DNA from: Thelephora terrestris
Taxonomy: Eukaryota; Basidiomycota; Agaricomycetes; Thelephorales; Thelephoraceae
Length of the DNA stretch: 64,000 bases
NCBI GenBank assembly: GCA_015956445.1
Contig: WIUZ02000025.1
Span: 186,001 to 250,000 of the forward strand
Direction: 5' to 3'
Positions 12,301 to 23,060 of the stretch are shown in pieces (the stretch's first letter is position 1; each line of letters begins with the position of its first letter). Under the pieces are notes generated by a model that saw only the letters and a program-made list of their open reading frames with translations, made no database searches and had not been told where the DNA came from. The position numbers and the translations under genes were made by a program.

Positions 12301-13135
12301 CCTGTTGATGAGCAAGAACAGACGCGTAACGATCATGAGCGTGTGCAGAACATTGAGCGCATTGGATGGCATGGGCATGGAATTCTCGTAGTGGACTATT
12401 GAGGCGCGGAGGCGGAGTATACCGATCGGTCGCGAGCAGCTGTAAATTGGAACGATGCCAACCGCTATTTCAGCAAGATTAGCCGAAGGTGTCGCTGCTG
12501 AACCCGACCACTTACAAAGAGGCAAGGCACATCAGACACGGGAAGGCGATGATCCAGCAGTTCAGGGAATAGACAACGTAACAACGATAGATCTGGAAGA
12601 TCAGCCTATGTACAGTAAAAGGTCGAACCTTAAAACCGAGTTGGGCAAAGAACTTACCAAGAGACCATCGACTAGCCGGGTGTTCAAGAGGAACATTATG
12701 ACAGGTGTAACACTAACCGCGTTGGAGTATGTAGATGGAGTCCTGGTATCCAAGAGGCCAAGAGAATAACAGGTTGTCCTCACCAGGAACCCTCGGTTGT
12801 CAACGTATCCAGCGGACTGGATGTCGAGATATTGATCGCTATGTATGCCGTCACGATTGAGAACATGGCTACAGCATAGGCCATGAGTACTTGAGTGGCC
12901 ACATGATGATCCCCCTTGTGCGATTGACATTATTAAATAACGCGGCCATACAGTACACTGGAAGAACAAAATGACGACAATTCCTAGAACAGCGGGTGGA
13001 ACGGTTAGGGTGAGTGGTTTACTGGCGAACGGGCGGTTCCGTGTACCATAGAACATCACGGCGACGAAAATTCCGGGGGAAACAGTCTTCTCTTCGCGGA
13101 GCACTGGATATGAGATCTGTGGGCGTTGGGGTCAT
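12301..13135 (-). pseudogene. Remains of a fungal 7-TM membrane protein gene
   Basis: Minus-strand exons in the expected order give hydrophobic segments of a 7-TM family that is very common in Agaricomycetes: VLGIVVILFF (about 12965-13000), VLMAYAVAMFSIVTAYIAIN (about 12830-12900) followed by a GTGAGG donor, VSVTPVIMFLLNTRLVDGLL (about 12655-12715) with a GTAAGT donor, IYRCYVVYSLNCWIIAFPCL (about 12525-12595) with GTAAGT, and ALNVLHTLMIVTRLF (about 12310-12360). The pair DGLL then YRCYVVY and the LNVxxTLMIVxRL helix are family hallmarks as I recall them. No convincing ATG exon and no helices 6-7 are found, so I call it a truncated or decaying copy. Strongly diverged outer exons are the alternative. 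Function unknown. Confidence 0.55.
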
Positions 13136-13168
13136 CGAACAAGGGCTTTCGTGAAGAGTCCGACATCG

Positions 13169-13384
13169 CTACGCGATTGTTTCAACGATGGCGGATCCGT
13201 TCCCAGAGAAGTCGAGCACAACTGGATTCGGCAATTCCCGCCTTCCCGCGCGGAGTTTAGCTGTGGCCATCCTGCCTACCGTCACTCCTATAGCTAGTGA
13301 CTGTTTTTCGTCGGTAGAGACAGAGATGCCGGTACCAGGGACAGGCGAAGTCACGAGAGCAAGTATAGTCCCCGAGATGAGCAA
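13169..13384 (-). pseudogene. Remnant of a fucose-lectin gene (unit 0 of the array)
   Basis: The minus-strand translation contains TSPVPGTGISVSTDEKQSLA, matching the start of the intact lectins at 17.7 and 22.9 kb. Only the beginning of the first exon can be recognised; the remaining blades are missing. The sequence on its right is a diverged copy of the lectin promoter and flank. Broken; treated as a fossil of the array. Confidence 0.8.
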
Positions 13385-15660
13385 CAGTCGTGTATCGAGT
13401 TGGGGTTGCTGAGACTAGCATTTGTGGAGTGGCTTATCAACGTGACGCCGGCGTTTCTGGTTACGCCTGAACGCGCTCAAAGTGGCAATGGCGGGGCTCT
13501 CCTACCAGCACCAGACATGGAACCAACCGAGGGGTAGATTGGGGCCCTGGGGGTGTTGGAGCGCGGTGGTCACCGGGTTGACTCCTCCGGCCGCCGGCTC
13601 TGCGCAAGTTATTACGGTCCGATCATTCCTCCGTTCGACTGCACTCTGAGCCTTCAATCCATACAAAGTTCCTGAGGGTCCGACCTACGTTACGTTGTAC
13701 TGTAACTCGTCTGACACTATTCACCTCTCCACTCGGAGATATAAAGCCCCGGAGAGCGGTGTGCCGTTTATGTCACAATCGATAAGAACGCGAGTGGGTT
13801 CTATAATTCGAAGACGTGTGGCGAGGCTCCGCAGCTCCCTTTGATTAAGCGCGATGTGTAACGTGTTATGTAGTTGCACATCACTCTACTTGAGGGGGTT
13901 CAATGCAATCTATATGTCGTAACTTCAATGGTTCGGTCAAATGTAACCTGGGTAGGACCTGCAACCCTCGAACTTGCGCCGGAGCCAGCTTCTTGGATGC
14001 GACTTTCCTGTCCGAATATTCCCTGAGGCCTGACTTCCCGCAGCACCACGATGTAACTCGTCTGGCGCATCTCCACGCACCAAGGGGATTCCCTCATGCG
14101 CATGCATAGAGATTTCCCATGCCTGCGGCTTCTGGAAATCATGGGAATTCTCTATCCTGGAGTCTCAGGTGCTTAGCCAATAGGCCAAGAAACTCAAGAG
14201 TTCCAGAAGCAGATGGGAAGCACCAACACTCTCAGGGACCGGGGGCCAGGCCGGGAGCAAAATTTTCCCAAGACGAGGCAAGACCTGAAAGTCACGTTTG
14301 TCGAGGATTGGGGAGTTTTCACAAGTCGCCTCCAATATGACGAATGAGTCCTCTGTACTTGGTTCTCGCACGCAAGACGGAGGGAGTGTTTAGAAGGTAG
14401 TCCAAAACACGAGCCGTAAGATAGTCGGTACTCGGCCATCGCGTCCAGGCCATACCTCTCCGGGTAGCCACCTGGAGTGGAACCTTTGCTGGGTTGAAAC
14501 ACGTGCAGTAATAATTAAACAAAAGTTTTCGCACCGTCTTCTGCATCCGGAAGCTTGTCGGTCAAGTCGTTGAACAAGAACCCTTCGTCTCCGAGCACAA
14601 TGGTGCCGCCGGGACGAACAGAGACACAAAGGCGCGAACACTGTGGGCAAAGTTAGTACTGACAAATCAGTACAAACTTTCAGTCGCTTTAGGGTCGTTC
14701 TCAGTACCCCAAGTACTGGCACATTTTAGCGCCTGAACTCCCACAGTCCAAAAAAAATCACCGTCAGTACTGCTGAACTTTTTGTACTGACGATCAGTAC
14801 TAACATTTCCCACAGTGGAATGCCATAGGTTCAATCTCGTGTTTGAGACTAGTACGCCCCAGATTTCCCACCCAGCCTCCAAAATTCAGCTGCAGATTCG
14901 AGGCTTCTCGTCAACGTTGGCAGTCCAGTCAGATCTGGAGGGCACAAACATGCAAGTGGAATCCAATGCAGCTCAGAGTAGACGGCGGGCTGGGTTTGCG
15001 AGGCATCCAAGGGTGGTCCAGAGCTTTCAAGCGCAACTACCCACGTCGTGACCAATCGTTTGAATAACGGATATTTCTTGTCGACCAGAGTGGGGGTATT
15101 TGAAGTGTTTGGCATTGCGCCTCCGCGAAATACATAACCGGGGTATGAACAGGGCCTCAAAAGAATCGAGTCGGTGTGACATGGTCTCATTCTGAATACC
15201 GATATCACTTTCTGGAACGCGAGTCAACTTAAGCGAGACAGGGCGCAGAGCTACGAGTCACTTGCCTCAAGGTCACGCGCCTCTCTCAGCCTTCCTCCCT
15301 CCCCCGCCAGCTCTTTATTTCAATACTGGCCTACACGCTGACCACCCAGATTTGCATCTGTCCCCATAGAATCCTCGCTTGCGAGCTGATAGTTAGGGTT
15401 GACATACCATCTCAATGCGCGAATCCCGTATTCACAATCGCCCCAGCCCCGGTGAAGCAGTTTACGCACCCACATTGAGAAATTTCACTAGCCGCCGAAC
15501 AGTCCATACGGTGGATAGAAAGATAGAAGCGCGGGTGCCACCGGAGGTGATTGTTTGGGGGAGGGATGCGTCAGAAGTTCGCGCGACGTCCAAATCTTTT
15601 CCCACGTTTGCTCACGCATACCGGAAAATTTGAGGTGTGAGAATAGACCCAGGGCCCCGA
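13385..15660 (-). repeat. Upstream flank of array unit 0, duplicated non-coding module
   Basis: Collinear by eye with the flanks right of the lectins at 17.8-19.9 kb and 23.0-25.0 kb, and in reverse orientation with 38.1-39.1 kb. Shared landmarks include the AAAGCCCCGGAGAGCG-like stretch near 13745 and the ACTTCCCGCAGC stretch near 14030. Open frames in the copies do not agree with one another, which argues against coding. A MITE is inserted at 14639-14817. Confidence 0.75.
14639..14817. mobile_element. MITE with CACTG ends (CACTA/EnSpm-like), 179 bp
   Basis: The terminal inverted repeats start CACTGTGGG and agree over about 24 bp with two mismatches. The element is flanked by a 3-bp duplication GAA, which fits CACTA-type transposition. 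The interior is rich in AGTACTGA-type inverted repeats and has no coding capacity. The three related flanks carry the empty site with a single GAA (near 19075, 24275 and, reversed, 38570). Confidence 0.85.
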
Positions 15661-16636
15661 AGCTGACTGCCCAAACAGAATTTGTCCGGACTTTGCCCAA
15701 GGTCAGGATCCGAACAAATCTGGACCTCGCTGGTGCCCGGGTCGGTCCGAACTTTATCGGTCCAATTTCCCCCCTCCCCCGTTAGTTGATGGTATCCAAA
15801 GAAAAATCACATAAGTGGGATGGTACATGGGTCGCTCAACGTCAAAAGCGGTGGTAGTTCTTGCGTTGGGAAAGGTCCTTCGATTGCATCGTTCTTCTAT
15901 CTTCTGACACACACACACACACATCGTAGTTCTAGTGTTTTATTCAGGTCTCATGGCACAGGAAACAACCACATAGGCCAAAAGTGAACAAACCAATTGG
16001 CGCCATTTTATGTTGTTGCAGGCACAAAAGGCTCCGGGTTCTGGCAGCATCAACCAATGGAGCGCGCGTGATTTCAAATTACTGGGCCTGTTTACGGTGC
16101 CTGAAAATCAAGAACTGCTCATTTGCATGACGGGCTTGATGGGGCTCGTGGCCGTATCCTCCATACGCTATACTCGATCGCCCGGCCCGTCGCCTCAGGC
16201 GCTTCCTAGCCATGTGTCTGTGTAATAAATAGTATTGGGTGTGACGACGGTGTTTCCTTGTCGCCAACCCGCATTGTGCTCACGAGGCCGGAACGGGTGA
16301 AGCAAGTTCGAGGCCAATCGGAAACGAAGTTTGAGGGATTGGAAAATGCCGAACCAGGATCGCCGTTAGGGCATACCAAAAGAGGGTTGGAACACCCTGG
16401 CCATATGTATTCACAGGCTGGGCATACAAACGTCACATTTCCTCAGAGTGGTCGGTGCTCAACTAGCTAGTGGACCCAGAGCACGGGGTTTCGTGTCCGA
16501 CCCCAGTTCCCTTCTGAAGAATTCCAAGAAACGGTTGGATATATTGGGTTTACAACACGGGCAATTTCGCAAGTCAACAAAGTTTTACAGAAGGGCCAGC
16601 TACATCAGGTTTCCGCAGTCGAGCCTAGCTCGTACT
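15661..16636 (-). repeat. Downstream flank of lectin unit 1
   Basis: Non-coding stretch 3' of the lectin gene. It matches in reverse the sequence at 37345-38100 and, more distantly, parts of 19.9-21.9 kb. It holds an (AC)n run at about 15907-15923. No gene recognised. Confidence 0.65.
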
Positions 16637-17709
16637 CTAGGGCTTGAACTTATAACCCGGGAACCAGGTCTTTCCTCCATCATCACTGCAATATTCGGCC
16701 AAGTTACCGTCGAAGACCTGGTAGTAGATTCTGATGTACAGTCCGTCGTCCCACTGGAGTACGGCAAACCTGTAGCCAGGTCCGATGTCGCCGATGGCCG
16801 TGGCACTTCCCCAGGATCCGGTGTTCCTTGCGAATACGACACGGCCTTCGAGATCACGCCAGTAGACTTGAAGCTGCACATTGCCAAAAACGAGAGCAGC
16901 GAGAGGGGTCTGGAATGTCGCTTTTCCAGGGTTGAATCCACCTTCAATAAATTTCAATCACGATCAGACAGATGTCATTACACCGAACCGATGAACAGAC
17001 CTTGGAACCACTTGCTGCCTTCGTTGAAGCCGTATTCCTTGAGGCTGAGATCCGCAGCTTGGTAGTAGACACGAAGTTGGGTTTCGTTTTGGAAGTAGTA
17101 CGCCACAGCCGCGAGGCTGGTGCAGCCCACGGCTCCGCTGACGTTCAGAGCCCCGTTGTACCAGCTGCCGTCGTTACCCAATTCCTTGACAGTGTTGGAT
17201 CCAGACTCTACCGGGCGTTTCAGTAAATGGACGTTGTGGCAAGTACGGAATATAATCACCCTGATAGTAAACGCGGATGTGTTCACCGGCCGCACCACCA
17301 GCGGGCTCCTTGGCGCCAAACACAATGGCGGCCAGACCGGAGCCGGGGGTCGCTTTGGCCTTCATTTGGCCAATCGCTCCTTGGTACCAGCCTTTGCCGT
17401 CGGACCAGCACAACTCTTGGATGATGTAGCTGGTGTCGAAGTAGTAAATGCGAATCTGCGAACATATACCTATCAGGCCGTGTACCAGAAACATAGAGGT
17501 CTACTTACCTCTTTTCCGCTGAGATAGGTGATGGAAGCCAAGGAGGAGCCTTCGGCGGGCGTGGCCTGGAGTTGTTCGGTGGGCTTCCACACGCCGTCGA
17601 GATGTTTGGATAAGCCAATGTGGCTATTGATCAATTGGTAGACGACACCAAGAGACCATTTTCTGTCGGTGAAGGCAGAGATACCGGTTCCAGGAACAGG
17701 GGAAGTCAT
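16637..17709 (-). CDS. Fucose-specific lectin, six-bladed propeller (copy 1)
   Basis: Member of the fungal fucose-lectin family (Aleuria aurantia lectin type, Pfam Fungal_lectin), which binds L-fucosylated glycans and is usually cytoplasmic and linked to defence. Four exons, 17709-17509, 17455-17260, 17207-17001 and 16941-16637, join in frame to 302 residues, close to the 312 of AAL. No signal peptide. Blade motifs appear in order: SLGVVYQ, IRIYY..IIQELCW, IRVYYQ..VKEL, LRVYYQ..LKEY, LQVYWRD and IRIYYQ..LAEYC. In AAL an Arg and a Glu on each of five blades hold fucose. Here four blades keep Arg...Glu; blades 1 and 5 do not. ATG 17707-17709 lies about 80 bp below a TATA box. It looks intact. 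Confidence 0.9.
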
Positions 17710-17787
17710 GAGAGTAGATGTAGTTTTGAAGAAGAGCAGTAGTAGTGAGGTGGGTTGGGGTTGCTCAGCCTGGCATTCGTCGAGTGG

Positions 17788-17795
17788 TTTATATA
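17788..17795 (-). promoter_or_regulatory. TATA box of lectin copy 1
   Basis: TATATAAA on the minus strand, 79-86 bp before the ATG. The same element is conserved at the same distance in copy 3, and as TATATAAG in copy 2. Confidence 0.7.
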
Positions 17796-19900
17796 CGCGA
17801 CACCGGTGTCTCTGATTACACCCGAACGTGTCCAGGATGAGAATGAGAAGTCTATCTTTTCGACATCAGACATGGAAGCAATTGAGGAGCGAATGGATGG
17901 GGGTGTTGGAGTACGTATGGTGGTCACCAGGTCGCACGAGTTATTACGGTTTGATCACTCATTCGTTCTTCTGCATTCTAAACGCTCCTCTTCCATTAGA
18001 ACAGTCCCTGTAGGCATGACCCTCGACGCCACGCTGTATGCAGCTTGTCTGGCAATTCCCCATACAGTAGCTCCCTATCCGGGGGCGAAAGCCCCGGATA
18101 GCGAAGCGCTATTTGTGTCACAACGATTACTGGATGCTGATTGTAATGAAGTAATTGATTGTGACCAAAGGCATTGGCGAGGCTCTGCAGCTCCTCTGAT
18201 TATGTGTAATCATGTGTTGATCGCCCATCACTATAATTGAGATGACCTTCCCACACACTAACCTCGTGGTCACTCTCAGTCCTCATCCCGTTACACCTGA
18301 GAGTTCAATGCGGTGTTTATGTCATGAGTTCAATGGTTTGGCCGCATCTATCCCGGGTAGACCTGCGTAACTCATACAGTTTGGACCTGCAGTACTGCCG
18401 ATGGACGTTAGGCATCGTAGGATCAAGTCAAGGGCCTGTGACTGCCGAACTTCCGCTGAGGTTGGCTTCGAATGCTCTCCGGTCCTGCTGTGCTCTTGGA
18501 TGCCCCTCTTCCGTTCGAATAGCCACTGAGGGTCTGACTTCCCGCAGCGCCGTGCCGCAACCCGTCACGCACTTCCCCGAATACAAAGGGGTTCCCACCC
18601 ATGTGTATGGTGAATTCCCATGCATACAATCTCTGGCAAGCACCGAGACCTTCTAGCAAGCAGTCTGGGCCCGGCAAAGGCACTCGGGAGTTCTAGAAGC
18701 GGATAGGAAGCACCAACGCACCCAACGACTAGAAGCCATGTCGAGAGCATCAATTAACTGTGATAATGTCAAACTTGAGAATTACGTTTGTCGAGAGCTA
18801 GGGCTTTATTCAGAGGTCGCCTCCGGTTTGATGAACCCACCTTTTGTACTTACCTCTTGCATGCGAGCCTGAGAGTGTATAGAAGGTACCCCAAAACCAT
18901 GGGCCCTAAGATTACTGGCATTCGACTCTTGCATCTAAGTCGCCCCCGTCTGCGGATGGCCGCCGGAAGTGAAACCTTCCGCCCTCGAAGGCTTGTTAAT
19001 TGATTCGCTGGACAAAGACTCCTGGGATCCAAGCACAATGGCACTACCAGAGCGAACAGAGAAACGTAAGGCGTGAATGCCAGAAACTCGGTCTCGTGTT
19101 TGATGCAAAAATCTCGGAGTTCGCTTCAGGTTCTTGCCCATCCCCCAAAATTCGTCTGTGGGTTCTAGATCTCTCGTTGACATTCCCGACCCAGACAGAT
19201 CTGAGCAGCGCCAACATTCAAATGGAATCCGATGCAGCCCGAGAATGCGGTCTGGGTTTACAAAGCATTCAGGAGTGGTGGAAGGGCCTTTCAAGCCCAA
19301 TCGCCCACGTCCCAGGTGATCAGCCGTTCGAACACCGATTGACTCTTGCCGACCGCAAATGGTGTTTGCGAAGCCTTTCGCAATGTGCCCCGGACGAAAA
19401 AATACCCGAGATATGAACGGAACTTCAGAAAAAGTCGAGTCGGCGTGACATGGGTTCATCGCGAATACTAGTGGCAGTTCCCAAAAGGCGGAGTAAAGTG
19501 ACAACGAAGCAAGGCGCAGGAATACGAGTCACTTGCCTCGAGATCATGCACCCCTCTCAGCCTCTGCCACTCATCCACCGGCCCTTGATGCCCGGCCATT
19601 TCCGTACCACTGACCGCTCAGTCCTGCATTTATCCCCAAAGGCGCGAATCCTATAATTCATACTCGGGCCAGTTCACTCGTACCAAGAAATTCTACCCGA
19701 AGTTGAACTGTCTGTGTGGTAGGTAGAGGCATAGGTTCCATCGGAGGAGATTTCTTGGTGATAGGGATGTGTCAGAAGCCGCGTAGTCCCAGCCGGCAGA
19801 TCCCGTATTCAGAGCCACTGGTGGCTCGTGACATTGAATTATTTCCCACGTTTACTCACACATACTGAAATTGAGACGTGAGAAGGACGACCAAGACCAA
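17796..19900 (-). repeat. Upstream flank of lectin unit 1, duplicated module
   Basis: Collinear with 13385-15660 and 23061-24960. The part 18240-18690 is also matched in reverse by 35161-35600. The site equivalent to the MITE insertion is empty here (near 19075). Open frames of 100-190 codons on the minus strand (for example 18935-19504) are not conserved between copies, so I do not call genes. Confidence 0.75.
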
Positions 19901-21891
19901 GGAGGTCTGCCGGACTGCCCGGATAAATTTTCGCTCAAGATCCGTTAGGACTCGAACGAATTTGAACCCCGCTGGTGCCCGGGTCAGTCGAGTAGCCAAA
20001 CAGAGTCTTCAGTCCCCAGCCCACTCCCTCCCTAGTGATTGCGCTGGTGGCTGCAGTATCCAAAAAAAACAATTTGATTGGAATGGTACATGCGACGCTC
20101 AAGGCCAAAACATCTGTGACAATCCATGTGCTCTACGACACGCAGGAAGCAGGGATACTCGGAACTCTGGCGACTCACTGAGGCACCTGTAGATGGACTC
20201 GCCGGATCTACCCAGGAAAATGACTGCTTCCCGCTGAAACCCGGGTCTTGGGTTGTTGTGGGAGGCGCATCGATTGCATCCGTTTCTATCTGCCGACTGC
20301 CGAAACCCACGTCTTAGTTCTGGTGTTCTATTCAACTGACGCAAAAAACGATCACGCACTGATGCTAAAAGTCAATGAAGTCGATTAGCGTCATTTCATG
20401 CCTAGTTGCGCAGGCATAAACCGCTCCGAGTTCTAGCCGCCCAATTACTATCACACCTCAGTTCCTTGATCAATACACGAGCAGGTAGAACGTCTCTGCA
20501 CATCCCAGAAACTCGGTTTCTCAGCAGGCTCCAAGATATGCCAGTGTTTTTATCGTGGCCCGGAAACTTATTCGATCTCAGACGAACCGGCTGGTCTTCC
20601 TAAAGTTGGTCGGATCGTTTCAACTCTGGGAAAATGAAAATCCGTCAAAAGCTGTCAACGAATATAATATAGCTACTCGAACAGAAAGACCGTGATATAC
20701 ATCCCCTTGCGGGTGTCTTACCAACGTGCGTCTAGGCGTCTCGGTGCATACGCATCAGGCCAGTCGATGTCTATGTCCCCGGTACTTCAATACCTTGTTG
20801 CAGTTGACCGCAAGCACTGCTTGCGGCCTGTTTTCTGCATCGACGCATGCTAGGGATACACTCTGTCTTTTGTGAACTCCGAGTACTGCCCAAACAGGCT
20901 CCAGTTCCCTGATAGCAGGTTGGTCCCGATCCGAATATTTCGCGCCAGAACCGCGGACCTCGTGTCCGAGATTTTCTCCCCATCCCCTGTGGGAACCATT
21001 TTCAAGGGCCCTTCTATGATGCGATGTTCTAGCTATCCAAAGCCGGCCGTTGGTTGCTTGTGGGCGCTAATTATTATCGATTATCTTCCGATTGACCGTT
21101 ACAGTGACTGGTTAGTTGCGGGTTGGTATACATCCTTCTGCAATTCACCACGACCCTGGTCGAAACCGGCCCGGGCCACGGGATCATCCGGAGTCGCCCA
21201 CCACCGCCAGCGCCTGCCGGTACTTTTAATTGGGCATAATTTTTGGATCGGTTCGCGGCGGTGCTTGAATATGCTCGGAGGACTGTTCATTTTCATGACG
21301 GGCTTGATAAGGTTTGTAGCCGTATCTTCCATGCGCTGTACGCAGAACAATCCTTGACGCATGATGCCTGTCGTTACGGGCGCTTCCTCGCCTTGCTCTT
21401 CAACGAAACTTACCAGTGGGTGCGGCGACGGTGTCCTTGTCGCGAACTAACGCTGTGCGCGTCACGTCTGGGTTTGAGGGGAAAGTTCGAGGCCGAACTG
21501 GACGTGAAGTCTGGACAGATTCGAAAACATGGAGGTGGAATTGTTCTGAGGACCTTTCTAGTAGACGAGAAGTGTAGAACACGTTGATTGTATGCTTTCA
21601 CATGTTGGTTGAACATTTAAACGGCATCCTTCCCCAGCGTATTCGATGCTCAGCCCAAGGGCCTCGATAATGATACCGGTAGACCTACTTTCCCCATGAC
21701 AACCGCGCGCGACTCCGACCAAGTTCCCCAGAAACAGACTTAGTATGTCGTTTGGCCCAAGTTATGTTCGGAAGAATTCCAAGAAAATTTTACATATATT
21801 GATTGTACAACACGGGTAATTTCGCAAGTTAACAAAGATTTACAGGCGGGCCAGATACATTGGGTTTTCGCAGTCGAGCCTAGGTAGTACT
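19901..21891 (-). repeat. Downstream flank of lectin unit 2, with extra unique sequence
   Basis: Pieces near 20380-20450 and 21280-21350 match the downstream flank of copy 1 (about 16000-16210). The stretch between them, roughly 20450-21280, is not found in the other copies and may be an insertion. No gene recognised. Confidence 0.55.
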
Positions 21892-22962
21892 CTAGGGCTT
21901 GAACTTTCCCACGAACCAGGTCTTTCCTCCATCATCACTGCAATATTCAGCCAAGTGACCGTTGAAGAGCTGGTAGTAGATCCTGAGGTACTTCCCGTTC
22001 TCCCACTGGAGTACGGCAAACCTGTAGCCAGGTCCGATGTCGCTGATGACCGAGGCACTTCCCCAGGATCCGGTGTTCCTTGAGAAGACAACACGGCCTT
22101 CAAGGTCACGCCAGTAGACTTGAAGCTGCACCTTGTCAAAGGCCAAAGCAGCGAGAGGCGTCTGAACCGTCGCCTTTCCAGGGTTAAACGCGCCTGCGAC
22201 AAATTCCAATCACAATCAGACGGATGTCATCCCAGCGAACTGATGAACTGACCCTGGAACCAATCCTTGGTTTTGTTGTAGCCGTATTCCTTGAGGTTGA
22301 GATCCTGAGCTTGGTAGTAGACACGAAGTTGGGTTTGGTCCTGGAAGTAGTACGCTACGGCCGCGAGGCTGGTGCAGCCCAAGGCTCCGCTGACGTGTAG
22401 CCCTCCGGTGTACCAGCTGCCATCGTTCGCCAGCTCCTTGACGATATTGGTTCCAGACTCTACCGGGGCGTTTCAGTAAATGGACGTTGTGGCAAGCACA
22501 GAATATAATCACCCTGATAGTAAACGCGGATGTGTTCACCGGCCGCACCACCAGCGGGCTCCTTGGCACCAAACACAACGGCGGCGAGACCGGAGCCGGG
22601 GGTCGCTTTGGCCTTCGAATTTCCAATTGCTCCTAGGAACCAGCCTTTGCCTTCGGACCAGCACAACTCTTGGACGATGTAGTTGGTGTCGAGGTAGTAA
22701 ATGCGAATCTGCGAACATATACCTATCAGGCCGTGCACCAAAAACACAGAAGTCTACTTACCTGTTTTCCGCCGAGATAGGTGATGGAAGCCACAGGGGA
22801 GCCTTCGACAGGCGTGGCCTGGAGTTGCTCGGTGGACTTCCACACGCCGTCGAGATGTTTGGACAAGCCAAGGTGGCTATTGATCAACTGGTAGACGACA
22901 CCAAGAGACCACTTTCTGTCGGTGAAGACAGAGATACCAGTTCCAGTGACAGGGGAAGTCAT
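21892..22962 (-). CDS. Fucose-specific lectin, six-bladed propeller (copy 2)
   Basis: Paralogue of copy 1 with the same four-exon structure and intron phases, the start codon 5,253 bp away. It begins MTSPVTGTGISVFTDRKW. Blade motifs are SLGVVYQ, IRIYY..IVQELCW, IRVYYQ, LRVYYQAQDLNLKEYGY, LQVYWRD and LRIYYQ..LAEYCSDDGGKTW, ending VGKFKP. As in copy 1, four blades retain the Arg...Glu pair expected for fucose binding. ATG is at 22960-22962, stop at 21892-21894. It looks intact, with the TATA box kept. Differences from copy 1 lie mostly in loops, for example LGAIGNSKAKA in place of QGAIGQMKAKA, so the two may differ in fine specificity (inference). Confidence 0.9.
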
Positions 22963-23052
22963 GATGAGAGCAAGAGTAGTTTTTTGAGACGAGCAGTAGT
23001 TGTGTAGTTGTGTAGCGGGTTGGGGTTACTGAGACTAGCATTTGTCGGGTGG

Positions 23053-23060
23053 CTTATATA
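23053..23060 (-). promoter_or_regulatory. TATA box of lectin copy 2
   Basis: TATATAAG on the minus strand, about 91-98 bp before the ATG, at the position equivalent to the TATA box of copy 1. Confidence 0.65.

Noticed and set aside
18935-19504. 189-codon minus-strand frame in the lectin flank
   Set aside because: The equivalent stretches in the other three flank copies do not keep this frame.
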